A stretch of DNA of 64,000 nt from Gammaproteobacteria bacterium HGW-Gammaproteobacteria-13 (GTDB lineage Bacteria; Pseudomonadota; Gammaproteobacteria; Pseudomonadales; Pseudomonadaceae), in the NCBI GenBank assembly GCA_002840155.1, contig PGZH01000005.1, positions 1 to 64,000 of the forward strand. The letters run 5' to 3'. Positions 27,752 through 35,755 of the stretch are shown piece after piece. Made by a program: the position numbers and the translations under genes. Every line of letters starts with the position of its first letter. Position 1 is the first letter of the stretch. The notes below the pieces were generated by a model. That model saw nothing but the letters and a program-made list of their open reading frames with translations. It had not been told where the DNA came from and did not search any database.

Positions 27752-29131
27752 ATGCTTGCCCAAACCCGCTTGCAACGCGTCAGCACCGAGTTCTACAGCC
27801 TGCTGAAGCTCGCAACGCCGATCATCATTGCCCAACTGGCCAACACCGCCATGGGCTTCGTCGATACCGTGATGGCCGGCCGGGTCAGCCCGCAGGATCT
27901 GGCTGCGGTGGCGCTGGGCAACTCGATCTGGGTGCCGGTGTTTCTGCTAATGACCGGCATTCTGCTGGCCACCACGCCCAAGGTCGCCCAGCGCTTCGGT
28001 GCTGGAGCGCATACCGAAATCGGCCCACTGGTGCGCCAGGCGCTGTGGTTGGCGCTGACGGTGGGCATCGCGGCGGCGGTGATCCTGTGGAACGCGGAAA
28101 TTGTCCTCAGCCTGATGAACGTCGACCCGGCGCTGATCGAGCCTGCCATGGGTTATCTGCGCGCCGTGGCCTGCGGTTTCCCGGCCGTAGCGCTGTACCA
28201 CGTGCTGCGTTGCTTCAGTGACGGCCTCGGGCATACCCGGCCGAGCATGGTCATCGGCCTGTGTGGCCTGGCGCTGAATATCCCGCTCAATTACATCTTT
28301 ATCTACGGCAAGCTCGGGTTGCCGGCCATGGGCGGCGTCGGCTGCGGCTGGGCCACTGGCCTGGTAATGGGCTTTATGTTTTTGAGCATGCTCTGGTGGG
28401 TGAAGTGGGCGCCGTTCTATCAGCCGAGCAAAATCTTTAGCCATTTCGAATGGCCGCAGTGGCCAGTGCTCAAACGCCTGCTTTCGGTCGGTCTGCCGAT
28501 TGGCATTGCGGTGTTTGCCGAGTCGAGCATTTTCGCCGTGATCGCCCTGCTGATCGGCGGCCTGGGCGCCACCGTGGTGGCCGGGCACCAGATCGCCCTG
28601 AACTTCAGCTCCATGGTGTTTATGATCCCGTATTCGCTGGGCATGGCCGCCACCGTGCGCGTTGGCCAGGCGCTGGGCCGTGGCGAGCCGCGTGAAGCGC
28701 GCTTTGCTGCTGGGGTGAGCATGGCGGCGGCGCTCGGCTATGCCTGCCTGTCGGCAAGTTTGATGCTGCTGTTGCGCGAAGAGATTGCGCAGATCTATAC
28801 CCCGGACCGCGCAGTGATCGCGGTGGCCACCACGCTGTTGGTGTATTCGGCGCTGTTCCAGTTCTCCGATGCCATTCAGGTGACGGCTGCCGGCGCGCTG
28901 CGCGGTTATCAAGACACCCGCGTGACCATGATCCTGACCCTGTTCGCTTATTGGGGCATCGGCCTGCCGGTGGGTTATGCGCTCGGCCTGACTGACTGGC
29001 TCGGCGAACCCAGCGGCCCCAGCGGGCTCTGGCAGGGCCTGGTGGTTGGCCTGACCTGCGCCGGCGGCATGCTCGCCGTGCGCCTGGCCAGCAGCGCGCG
29101 CAAACGCATTCGAGCCGCTAAGATGGCCTGA
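27752..29131 (+). CDS. MATE family multidrug efflux transporter
   Basis: The 459-aa inner-membrane protein has twelve predicted helices and the MATE/NorM layout. Visible motifs are PIIIAQLANTAMGFVDTVMAG in helix 1, GLGHTRPSMVIG and LNIPLNYIFIYG in the middle, and the repeated GLPIGIAVFAESSIF and GALRGYQDTRVTM in the second half. It is close to Pseudomonas PmpM/NorM, a proton- or sodium-driven exporter of fluoroquinolones and cationic compounds. Substrate assignment is by family only. Its TGA shares a base with the ATG of the DUF3080 gene. Confidence 0.9.
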   Translation: MLAQTRLQRVSTEFYSLLKLATPIIIAQLANTAMGFVDTVMAGRVSPQDLAAVALGNSIWVPVFLLMTGILLATTPKVAQRFGAGAHTEIGPLVRQALWLALTVGIAAAVILWNAEIVLSLMNVDPALIEPAMGYLRAVACGFPAVALYHVLRCFSDGLGHTRPSMVIGLCGLALNIPLNYIFIYGKLGLPAMGGVGCGWATGLVMGFMFLSMLWWVKWAPFYQPSKIFSHFEWPQWPVLKRLLSVGLPIGIAVFAESSIFAVIALLIGGLGATVVAGHQIALNFSSMVFMIPYSLGMAATVRVGQALGRGEPREARFAAGVSMAAALGYACLSASLMLLLREEIAQIYTPDRAVIAVATTLLVYSALFQFSDAIQVTAAGALRGYQDTRVTMILTLFAYWGIGLPVGYALGLTDWLGEPSGPSGLWQGLVVGLTCAGGMLAVRLASSARKRIRAAKMA

Positions 29132-30213
29132 TGAACGCCCGCCTGCTGCTTCTGCTCACTGCACTTTGCCTGTGCGCCTGCACGCCCGCCGATGATGGCC
29201 TGGCGCTGCAGGCCGATTACCTGCAGCGCCTGAGCAACGCCCTGAATGTCGAACCGGCTACCGCTTTCGACGCCAATGAGCTGACCCGCTATCGCCTACC
29301 TGCCCGCCGCGAACGCCTGATCGATATTGCCGAGCTGCGCATCAGCCTGCTCGATCTACTGGTCGATGTGCGCCGCTGCCCCGCCCTGCAACAACAGATC
29401 AGCCAGCGCAACAACAGCCTCGGAAAACAGCTCACGCCCAGCAGCCGTCTGGCTTATGAAGGCGACCTGCTGCGCGCCCTGGATGCCTGCAGCGCACACC
29501 TGCGCAGCCAGGAGCAGCAACCCCTGCGCAACACCCTTGAACAACTGGCGCAGGAAAAGCGCGCGCAACTGCCCGGCGTATTCTGGAATGCCCTGAATGC
29601 CAGCCCGGAGGTCGAACGCTACCTGCGCTTTGCCGAACGACCGCTGCCACCAAACGCCGACGAAGACAGTGCTGCACTGGATGCCCTGGCGCAGCTGGCC
29701 AGCATCGGCAGCGCGCTACCCGCAGCCTTGCCGCCGAGTGCCGAGCAGCTTGATCCGCTGCTCTTCGCCCTGCATGCCAGCGACCAGGGCGGCCAGTTGA
29801 TCAGCAGCCTGGCCAGCCTGACCCACAGCCTCAACCAGGGCAGCGATATGCTGCAAAGCCGCCAACAGGGTCGGCCGCTCTGCCCCACGGGCCAGGCCAC
29901 GCAAGGCGCACGCATCGCGCAGAACATCTTCGTCAAGTATTACGCCGGCAGCCTGCAGCCCTATCTGGCACAGGTGGATCAACGCGGCCAGCTCTGGAGC
30001 AGCAGCCTACGCAACCTCAGCAGCGTGGCGCAGATACCGCAAGCCACTCGGCAGTATCTGCACAGCCTGAGCGGCCCAGAGGCTTCGTTATGGGCAGATT
30101 TCCAGCAGGCCACCGCGCGCCATGTGCGCAGCTGGCAGGAGCTGCTAAACAGCTGCGGCCTGGCGCCCGGTCAGTCAGGATGGACCGGCAACGCCGCCAG
30201 CGCCGACCAGTAG
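29131..30213 (+). CDS. DUF3080 family lipoprotein
   Basis: The 360-aa product begins with a lipoprotein signal (MNARLLLLLTALCLCACTPA, lipidated Cys17), so it is anchored to a membrane. The mature part is almost entirely helical, rich in Leu, Ala and Gln, with RYRLPARRERLIDIAELRIS near the start and LFALHASDQGGQLISSLASL in the middle. These fit DUF3080. The function is unknown. It is translationally coupled to the MATE gene (TGATG). Its 3' end overlaps the opposite-strand gamma-glutamylcyclotransferase gene by 43 nt. Confidence 0.85.
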   Translation: MNARLLLLLTALCLCACTPADDGLALQADYLQRLSNALNVEPATAFDANELTRYRLPARRERLIDIAELRISLLDLLVDVRRCPALQQQISQRNNSLGKQLTPSSRLAYEGDLLRALDACSAHLRSQEQQPLRNTLEQLAQEKRAQLPGVFWNALNASPEVERYLRFAERPLPPNADEDSAALDALAQLASIGSALPAALPPSAEQLDPLLFALHASDQGGQLISSLASLTHSLNQGSDMLQSRQQGRPLCPTGQATQGARIAQNIFVKYYAGSLQPYLAQVDQRGQLWSSSLRNLSSVAQIPQATRQYLHSLSGPEASLWADFQQATARHVRSWQELLNSCGLAPGQSGWTGNAASADQ

Positions 30214-30770
30214 GCTTCGGACAACAACTCGCGCCCCGCCAGCAGATGGGCCAGGTAATCGGCGCTGGGCAGCAGACCCTCTGCGCGAAAGGCCGGGTTG
30301 GCGATATACACCCAGGCCGGCTGCACGCCGTGGGCCGCGACAATCGGCAGGCACTCGCGGCTGTAATAGATCGGCGTACCTTCGAAGTGATCCAGTTTGG
30401 CGATCTCACCAGAGTCGGCCAGGCGATACAGCACACCCTCCACCACACTGTCGCGCTGATGGCGAATATTGGCGTAGGCCCGACCCGGCGCCCGGTCCGC
30501 CGCTCGCTTGTTAAAGCACAGGCTGTAACCCGGCAGATGCCCTGGTAGCGCCTCCAGCACCGTCATGCCGCGCGCCTGCATGCGTGCCGGGTTCATATTC
30601 GAGCCGTAGGCGAAGTACCAGTTGTCCCAGGTGCTGTGAGCACGTAACGAGCGAAGGCCAGGCAAGGCAAAAGCCGGCGAGGACGCGGAGTTTACTGGCT
30701 GTAAATGAGCGTCCGAGCCGGTTTTTAACGCCGTATGATCGAGCGCAGTAGTGCTCACATCACCTGGCAT
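30171..30770 (-). CDS. Gamma-glutamylcyclotransferase-like protein with an in-frame repeat insertion
   Basis: The conserved part begins WYFAYGSNMNPARM, the GGCT-fold signature, continues with YANIRHQRDSVVEGVLYRL and contains the acidic LDHFEGTPIYY motif typical of the family. The likely activity is on gamma-glutamyl peptides. The first 47 residues are unusual. Codons 3-47 (30630-30764) are exactly palindromic copy C, in frame and without stops. Without it the protein would be 154 aa, starting MPWDNWYFAYGSNM, the family's normal size. The ATG at 30770 overlaps the tusA stop (TAATG), which supports it as the true start. The function of the hybrid is uncertain. Confidence 0.8.
   Translation of the reverse strand: MPGDVSTTALDHTALKTGSDAHLQPVNSASSPAFALPGLRSLRAHSTWDNWYFAYGSNMNPARMQARGMTVLEALPGHLPGYSLCFNKRAADRAPGRAYANIRHQRDSVVEGVLYRLADSGEIAKLDHFEGTPIYYSRECLPIVAAHGVQPAWVYIANPAFRAEGLLPSADYLAHLLAGRELLSEAYWSALAALPVHPD
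30630..30764. repeat. Palindromic dispersed element, copy C (inside a coding sequence)
   Basis: The 135-bp element has 14-bp terminal arms (GGTGCTGTGAGCAC at 30630-30643, GTGCTCACATCACC at 30751-30764, one mismatch). Its core hairpin runs from 30669 (AAAAGCCGGC) to 30726 (GCCGGTTTTT). The length is 45 codons, so the host gene stays in frame. It shares the AGTTTAC/TGTAAAT core with copies A, B and D. Confidence 0.9.
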
Positions 30771-31021
30771 TAGTCGAGTTTCTTGCGGATTAAGTACAGA
30801 TAAGTCGCGCCGTCTTCAGCCTGTTCCACCAACTCATGGCCGAGGAACACACAGAACTTGGGAATGTCGCGGCGGGTCGAGGGGTCGGTGGCAATCACCT
30901 TGAGCAGGCCGCCGGCCTGCAGGTCGCGCACCTTGTTGTGCAGCATCATCACCGGCTCGGGGCAGTTGAGCCCGGTGGCGTCGAGGGTGGCATCGGGAAT
31001 GGCAGTGGTTTGCAAAGACAT
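30770..31021 (-). CDS. tusA: TusA-family sulfur carrier protein
   Basis: The 83-aa product carries the TusA/SirA signature [20 protein letters not shown], with the sulfur-carrying cysteine in the CPxP motif at residue 20. It ends with the usual [23 protein letters not shown]. TusA relays sulfur from IscS to TusBCD for 2-thiouridine formation in tRNA. I chose ATG 31021 because GGAG precedes it by 7 nt. The longer frame upstream has no support. Its stop overlaps the start of the GGCT-like gene, so the two are co-transcribed. Confidence 0.93.
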   Translation of the reverse strand: MSLQTTAIPDATLDATGLNCPEPVMMLHNKVRDLQAGGLLKVIATDPSTRRDIPKFCVFLGHELVEQAEDGATYLYLIRKKLD

Positions 31022-31208
31022 CAGCGGACTCCAGTAGCAGGCCGCTATTCTCGCGCAAAGCTGACCCAAAGGTCATCTAGCGCCTGATGGAAAACTTCTG
31101 CGTAGGGCGATTGGCCCGACAACAGGTCAACACAACCTTGGATGGGCAGGCAGCCACGGCCTGATCAGGCAGGCTGCGCAGCGCCCACCACTCCAATAAG
31201 AGCCATCT

Positions 31209-32750
31209 ATGCGCCTTGCCCTGCTACTCGCCGCCCTGCTGCTCAGCGGCTGCGCCGCCCGCGACCAATTGCCGGACTTCAGCGCCACCGCGCAACAGGA
31301 CCTGCCAGCCACCTATTTCGATGCAGTGATCTACGGCCGCGATGGCACACGACTGTCAGCCACGGTATTCCAGCCCGCGCTGAAGGCCGGCGAGCAGGCT
31401 CCGGTGATCGTGCACACCCACGGTTGGGGCGGCTGGCGGGTGACCCGGCCGAATGGCTTCTATGGCACGCAGATGATGTCCGGTCGCGCCGCAGTGAAAG
31501 CCTGGCAGGCCGGTTACTGGGTGATCAGCTACGACCAACGCGGCTGGGGCGGCAGCGAAGGCGATATCGAAATGATGAACCCCGCGTTCGAAGTGCAGGA
31601 CGCATTGGCGGTAATCGACTGGGCCGCCGCCAACCTGCCGCGATTAAGCATGGACGGGCCGAACGACCCGAAAGCCGGCATGCTTGGCGAAAGCTACGGC
31701 GGTGCGGTGCAGCTATTGGCCTCGGCGACTGATCCGCGTATCGACGCCATTGTGCCGATTGCCACCTGGTACGACCTGAGTGAAGCCATTGCCCCAGACA
31801 GCCATATGAAAGTCGGCTGGACCGGCGTACTGCTCAGCCTGGGCCTGTCCACCGGCTATGACCTGGGCAAATTCGTCCAGGCGCCCTACCTGAAAAGCGC
31901 CGACGGCCGCATGCGCGAGCCGGTGCGCGCCGAACTCAAGGCCCACAGCCTGACCAGCTACTGCGCACGCGGCCAGCGCCCGCAAGCCGATGCCTTGCTG
32001 ATCCAAGGCATGCGCGACACCCTGTTCCCGCTCAACCAGGGCCTGGCGATTCGCGATTGCCTGCAACAAGGCGCGCGTGATGTGCGTCTGCTCGGCATGC
32101 AGGGTGGGCATATTCTGCCGCCACCGATGCAACGCTGGAGCGGCCTGCCGCCGTTCAATAACGAAGCGGTGCTGAACTGCGACGGCCGGGCGATCAACCT
32201 CTACCAGAGCATCATCAGTTGGTACGAAGACAAGTTGCGCGGCCGCACAGGCGTGGCGGCGAGCATTCCCGACTTCTGCATCAGTCTCGATCTAGATCAG
32301 GGCGTAGCCCTGCAGCAACTGCCGGCCAATCATCGTATCGAGCTGACTGCTACAGCGATTCGCCCGCTTAGCAGCGGGCTGCTGCAGCCGTCGCGGTTTA
32401 TCCCACTGCAACAGGTTCAGCAGCCCAGCGCACTGATTGGCGTACCGCGAGTGCACCTGGATAACGCGGCACAGTTGCCGACGCTGTTTGCCGCCCTGGT
32501 GGTTCGACGCGCAGATGGCCGTAGTGAGGTGCTGAGTGAGCAGGTCACCCCACTCAACGGCCAGGCCAGCACGGAGCTGGCTGCCGTCAGCGCGCAACTG
32601 CAGCCTGGTGATGTACTGGGTCTGCGTATCAGCGGCTTTAGCAGCCAGTACCTGTTCAACAGCTCCTGGCAGTTGGGCAACAGCAGCCTGCAAGGGACGA
32701 TTGAGGTGCCGCAGCTGCTGCCGTTACAGCCGCAACTGGCTCGGCATTGA
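31209..32750 (+). CDS. CocE/NonD-type alpha/beta hydrolase lipoprotein
   Basis: The 513-aa product has a lipoprotein signal (lipobox LLSGCAA, Cys15). The following X-prolyl-dipeptidyl-peptidase/CocE hydrolase domain (about residues 35-330) shows YDQRGWGGSEGDIEM, the nucleophile Ser in GESYGGAVQ, an Asp in GMRDTLFPLNQG and a His in GGHILPP. The C-terminal third has the beta-rich domain seen in CocE-type acyl hydrolases. The substrate cannot be read from the sequence. There is no close neighbour in the same direction, and rlmM converges on it with a 2-nt gap. Confidence 0.85.
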   Translation: MRLALLLAALLLSGCAARDQLPDFSATAQQDLPATYFDAVIYGRDGTRLSATVFQPALKAGEQAPVIVHTHGWGGWRVTRPNGFYGTQMMSGRAAVKAWQAGYWVISYDQRGWGGSEGDIEMMNPAFEVQDALAVIDWAAANLPRLSMDGPNDPKAGMLGESYGGAVQLLASATDPRIDAIVPIATWYDLSEAIAPDSHMKVGWTGVLLSLGLSTGYDLGKFVQAPYLKSADGRMREPVRAELKAHSLTSYCARGQRPQADALLIQGMRDTLFPLNQGLAIRDCLQQGARDVRLLGMQGGHILPPPMQRWSGLPPFNNEAVLNCDGRAINLYQSIISWYEDKLRGRTGVAASIPDFCISLDLDQGVALQQLPANHRIELTATAIRPLSSGLLQPSRFIPLQQVQQPSALIGVPRVHLDNAAQLPTLFAALVVRRADGRSEVLSEQVTPLNGQASTELAAVSAQLQPGDVLGLRISGFSSQYLFNSSWQLGNSSLQGTIEVPQLLPLQPQLARH

Positions 32751-32752
32751 AA

Positions 32753-33808
32753 TCACTTGCCTAACCGGCGCAGGTGGCAGGTCACTTCCTCGCGGTCGTG
32801 ATAGAGCTGTTTGCAGGCAATCGAGACCTTGATCTTGCGCTCGGCAAAGCCGTCTTCCAGGCGTTGCAACAGGCGGCGCACCTCGGCGTAGCGCTGCTTC
32901 ATCGGCAACTTGAGGTTGACCACCGCCTCACGGCAATGGCCTTCGCCAATCCAGGTTTCCAGCAAGGCGGCGCTGCGGGCGGGCTTTTCGACGATATCGC
33001 AGACCATCCAGTCCACCGGCTGCTTGGGCTTCCAGGTGAATCCGTCGACCATCAGGTGGGTGACCAGGCCGGTGTCCATCAGGCTTTCGGCCATCGGCCC
33101 ATTGTCGATGGCGGTGACCAACATGCCGCGCTTGACCAGCTGATAGGTCCAACCGCCCGGCGCGGCGCCAAGGTCGACTCCGGTCATCTCATCGGACAGG
33201 CGCTCATCCCACTGCTCGCGGGGGATAAAGGTGTGCCAGGCCTCCTCCAACTTGAGGGTCGAACGGCTCGGCGCCTCACGGGGGAACTTCAAACGGGGAA
33301 TGCCCATGGGCCAGATCGCCGAGTTATTCGCCTCGGCCATGCCGACGAACACTTCACGGCCACTTTTGAAGGTCAGCAGCAGGCGCGGCTTGTGCGCATC
33401 CTCGACCAGCTTGCCGGCCTTGCTCAGGGCATTGCGCAGCGGCGCCTCGAACTTCTTGCAGAAGTTCGATAGCTCCTTGCCGTCGTTGGTATCCAGCACT
33501 TCCAGCCACAGGCTGCCGAATACCGGAAAATCCGCCAGATGGCCAAGCAGCACACTGATGCGGTCCAGTTCCGGTAGGTTGATAAACACCCCGCGCGCCC
33601 ACTGCCGCGGGAAGATCAGCTGATTGAAGCGCACCCCACGCATCAGGCGCTCGGCACCATCATCCTCGGTGCAGATAAATTCCGCGCAGGCGGTACTCGG
33701 CTTGGCCTTGGCATAACCGGCAACGTCCAGACGCGCGGCATGTTCGGCGATTTCCGCACACACCTCATTTTCAAAACCCGGACGGCAGTGCAACAGCAAC
33801 GTATTCAT
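32753..33808 (-). CDS. rlmM: 23S rRNA C2498 2'-O-ribose methyltransferase
   Basis: The 351-aa enzyme methylates C2498 of 23S rRNA before ribosome assembly. It has the N-terminal THUMP-like region (MNTLLLHCRPGFENEVCAEI) and a C-terminal Rossmann methyltransferase domain with the S-adenosylmethionine motif GVDLGAAPGGWTYQL (about residue 215). The catalytic tetrad elements VDWMVCDIVEKP and VVNLKLPMKQR follow. The C-terminus (LYHDREEVTCHLRRLGK) is characteristic. The length matches the Pseudomonas protein. Confidence 0.96.
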   Translation of the reverse strand: MNTLLLHCRPGFENEVCAEIAEHAARLDVAGYAKAKPSTACAEFICTEDDGAERLMRGVRFNQLIFPRQWARGVFINLPELDRISVLLGHLADFPVFGSLWLEVLDTNDGKELSNFCKKFEAPLRNALSKAGKLVEDAHKPRLLLTFKSGREVFVGMAEANNSAIWPMGIPRLKFPREAPSRSTLKLEEAWHTFIPREQWDERLSDEMTGVDLGAAPGGWTYQLVKRGMLVTAIDNGPMAESLMDTGLVTHLMVDGFTWKPKQPVDWMVCDIVEKPARSAALLETWIGEGHCREAVVNLKLPMKQRYAEVRRLLQRLEDGFAERKIKVSIACKQLYHDREEVTCHLRRLGK

Positions 33809-34070
33809 CAGCGACTCTCCTCAAGGCGCGCATCATAGCCGAGTCACCCGCTTGTGCTTGTTTTGCGTCGGCCTTTTCCTGGTCTGCAGGTTAGACTGGC
33901 GCCACTGCGCAAGGCTCTAAAGCCTGCCAACCACTCAGCGGCCGCCCCAGCAAAACAGCGTGGTACACGGCCATAACCTGCCCCCTTGTCGGTTACGCCT
34001 GGATTCACGGGCTAAACTTCCGCCAGCAACGGCCGAAGTACCGGTAACGTTTAAAGGAATAAAGAACGCC

Positions 34071-35636
34071 ATGCGCAATAACCAACCTATTACTCAGCGC
34101 GAGCGCACCTTCCCCGCGCAGCAGCGACTGATCTCCACCACTGACCTCAAAGGCCAGATCACCTACTGCAATGACGCCTTTGTCGAGATCAGTGGTTTTA
34201 GCCGCGATGAACTGATTCGTGCGCCGCATAACCTGGTGCGCCACCCGGACGTACCAGCAGCGGTGTTCCAGCATATGTGGGACACCCTGAAAAAGGGCCG
34301 GCCGTGGATGGGTATCGTCAAAAACCGCTGCAAAAGCGGTGACCACTATTGGGTCAACGCCTACGTCACGCCGGTGACGGAAAACAATCAGGTAGTCGGC
34401 TACGAATCGGTACGGGTCAAACCGACTGCCGAGCAGGTACGCCGCGCCGAGGCGCTGTACCAACGCATCAACAGCGGCAAATCGGCGATCCCCAGCAGTG
34501 ATCGCTGGCTGCCGATCGTGCAGGACTGGCTGCCGTTTATCCTGGTCAGCCAGGTGGGTTTCCTGATCGGCGTGTGGCTTGATTCCAGCTGGGGCTTTGC
34601 CATCGCCGCCGGCTTGTCGGTGCCGCTGGGCCTGGCCGGGCTGAACTGGCAACAACGCGGCCTCAAGCGCCTGCTGCGCCTGGCCGACCAGAGCACCTCC
34701 GACCCGCTGATCGCGCAGATGTACACCGACAGCCGCGGCGCCCAGGGCCGCCTGGAGATGTCCATCCTCAGCCAGGAAGCCCGCCTGAAAACCTGCCTGA
34801 CCCGTCTGCAGGACACCGCCGAGCAGCTCACCCTGCAAGCCAAACAGGCCGACACCCTGGCGCACAACAGCTCCGCCGGGCTTGAACGCCAGCGCAGCGA
34901 AACCGACCAGGTAGCCGCTGCAATCAATGAAATGGCCGCTACCACCCTGGAAGTGGCGAGCAACGTGGCGCGTACCGCCATCGCCACCCAGGACGCCAAC
35001 CGCCTGACCAGCGCCGGCCGTGGCATTGCTGCAGAAACCCGCCAGGCCATTCAGCGCCTGTCGCAATCGGTCGGTGATACCGGTGAAACGGTGACTCGCC
35101 TGGCGCAGGACAGCAACGAAATCGGCGGCGTGGTCGATGTGATCAAAGGCATCGCCGACCAGACCAACCTGCTCGCCCTCAACGCTGCCATCGAGGCCGC
35201 GCGCGCCGGTGAAATGGGCCGTGGCTTTGCCGTGGTCGCCGATGAAGTGCGCTCACTGGCGCAGCGCACCGCCGAATCCACCGGGCAGATTCACCAACTG
35301 ATCGCCAAGCTGCAGCGCACCGCCGAAGAAGCGGTGCTGACCATGGAAATCGGCCGCAAACAGGCCGACGAAGGGGTTGAGCGCGTGCAGCAGGCCGATG
35401 AAGCGCTGGCCGGCATCAGCGACGCGGTGGCCAATATCACCGATATGGCCAACCAGATTGCTGCCGCCGCCGAGGAACAGAGCGCCGTGGCTGATGAGGT
35501 CAACCGCAGCATCACCACCATCGCCCAACTGGCCGACAAGACCGCTGGCGAAGCGCATGACACCGCCCTGCTCAGCGAAGCCCTGACGGCCACTGCCAAT
35601 GGTCAGTATGCCCTGGTGGAACGCTTCAACCGCTAG
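34071..35636 (+). CDS. aer: Aerotaxis receptor (PAS-type chemoreceptor)
   Basis: The 521-aa product equals P. aeruginosa Aer in length. An N-terminal PAS domain (about residues 15-115) contains the FAD-associated pattern [29 protein letters not shown] and [19 protein letters not shown]. Two short helices (about 145-190) anchor it to the inner membrane, with no periplasmic sensor. The rest is the methyl-accepting signalling domain ending at the hairpin tip [23 protein letters not shown] (here [20 protein letters not shown]). It senses redox state and steers cells to oxygen. I chose ATG 34071. The frame is open upstream to 33960 without family similarity. The 262-bp gap to rlmM has no other feature I can support. 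Confidence 0.92.
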   Translation: MRNNQPITQRERTFPAQQRLISTTDLKGQITYCNDAFVEISGFSRDELIRAPHNLVRHPDVPAAVFQHMWDTLKKGRPWMGIVKNRCKSGDHYWVNAYVTPVTENNQVVGYESVRVKPTAEQVRRAEALYQRINSGKSAIPSSDRWLPIVQDWLPFILVSQVGFLIGVWLDSSWGFAIAAGLSVPLGLAGLNWQQRGLKRLLRLADQSTSDPLIAQMYTDSRGAQGRLEMSILSQEARLKTCLTRLQDTAEQLTLQAKQADTLAHNSSAGLERQRSETDQVAAAINEMAATTLEVASNVARTAIATQDANRLTSAGRGIAAETRQAIQRLSQSVGDTGETVTRLAQDSNEIGGVVDVIKGIADQTNLLALNAAIEAARAGEMGRGFAVVADEVRSLAQRTAESTGQIHQLIAKLQRTAEEAVLTMEIGRKQADEGVERVQQADEALAGISDAVANITDMANQIAAAAEEQSAVADEVNRSITTIAQLADKTAGEAHDTALLSEALTATANGQYALVERFNR

Positions 35637-35640
35637 AACC

Positions 35641-35727
35641 GTAGGTTGGTGCTGAGCGCAGCGAAGCCCAACGCAGGAACGCCAAGCTATGTTGGGCTTC
35701 GGCGCTGCGCGCCTTAACCCAACCTAC
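35641..35727. repeat. GTAGGTTGG-type palindromic repeat
   Basis: GTAGGTTGG at 35641 and CCAACCTAC ending at 35727 form the ends of a long imperfect inverted repeat, with the GAAGCCCAAC / GTTGGGCTTC pair closest to the loop. It lies between the convergent aer and cti stop codons and may act as a two-way terminator. Palindromes of this type are common between genes in Pseudomonas. Confidence 0.8.
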
Positions 35728-35755
35728 GCCCTGCAGTGCGCAGCCCTCCCCGCTG

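Noticed and set aside
31022..31208. A 25-codon frame (ATG at about 31087) between tusA and the CocE-like gene
   Set aside because: It has no ribosome-binding site, no similarity and a stop after 25 codons. The gap is adequately explained by two divergent promoters.
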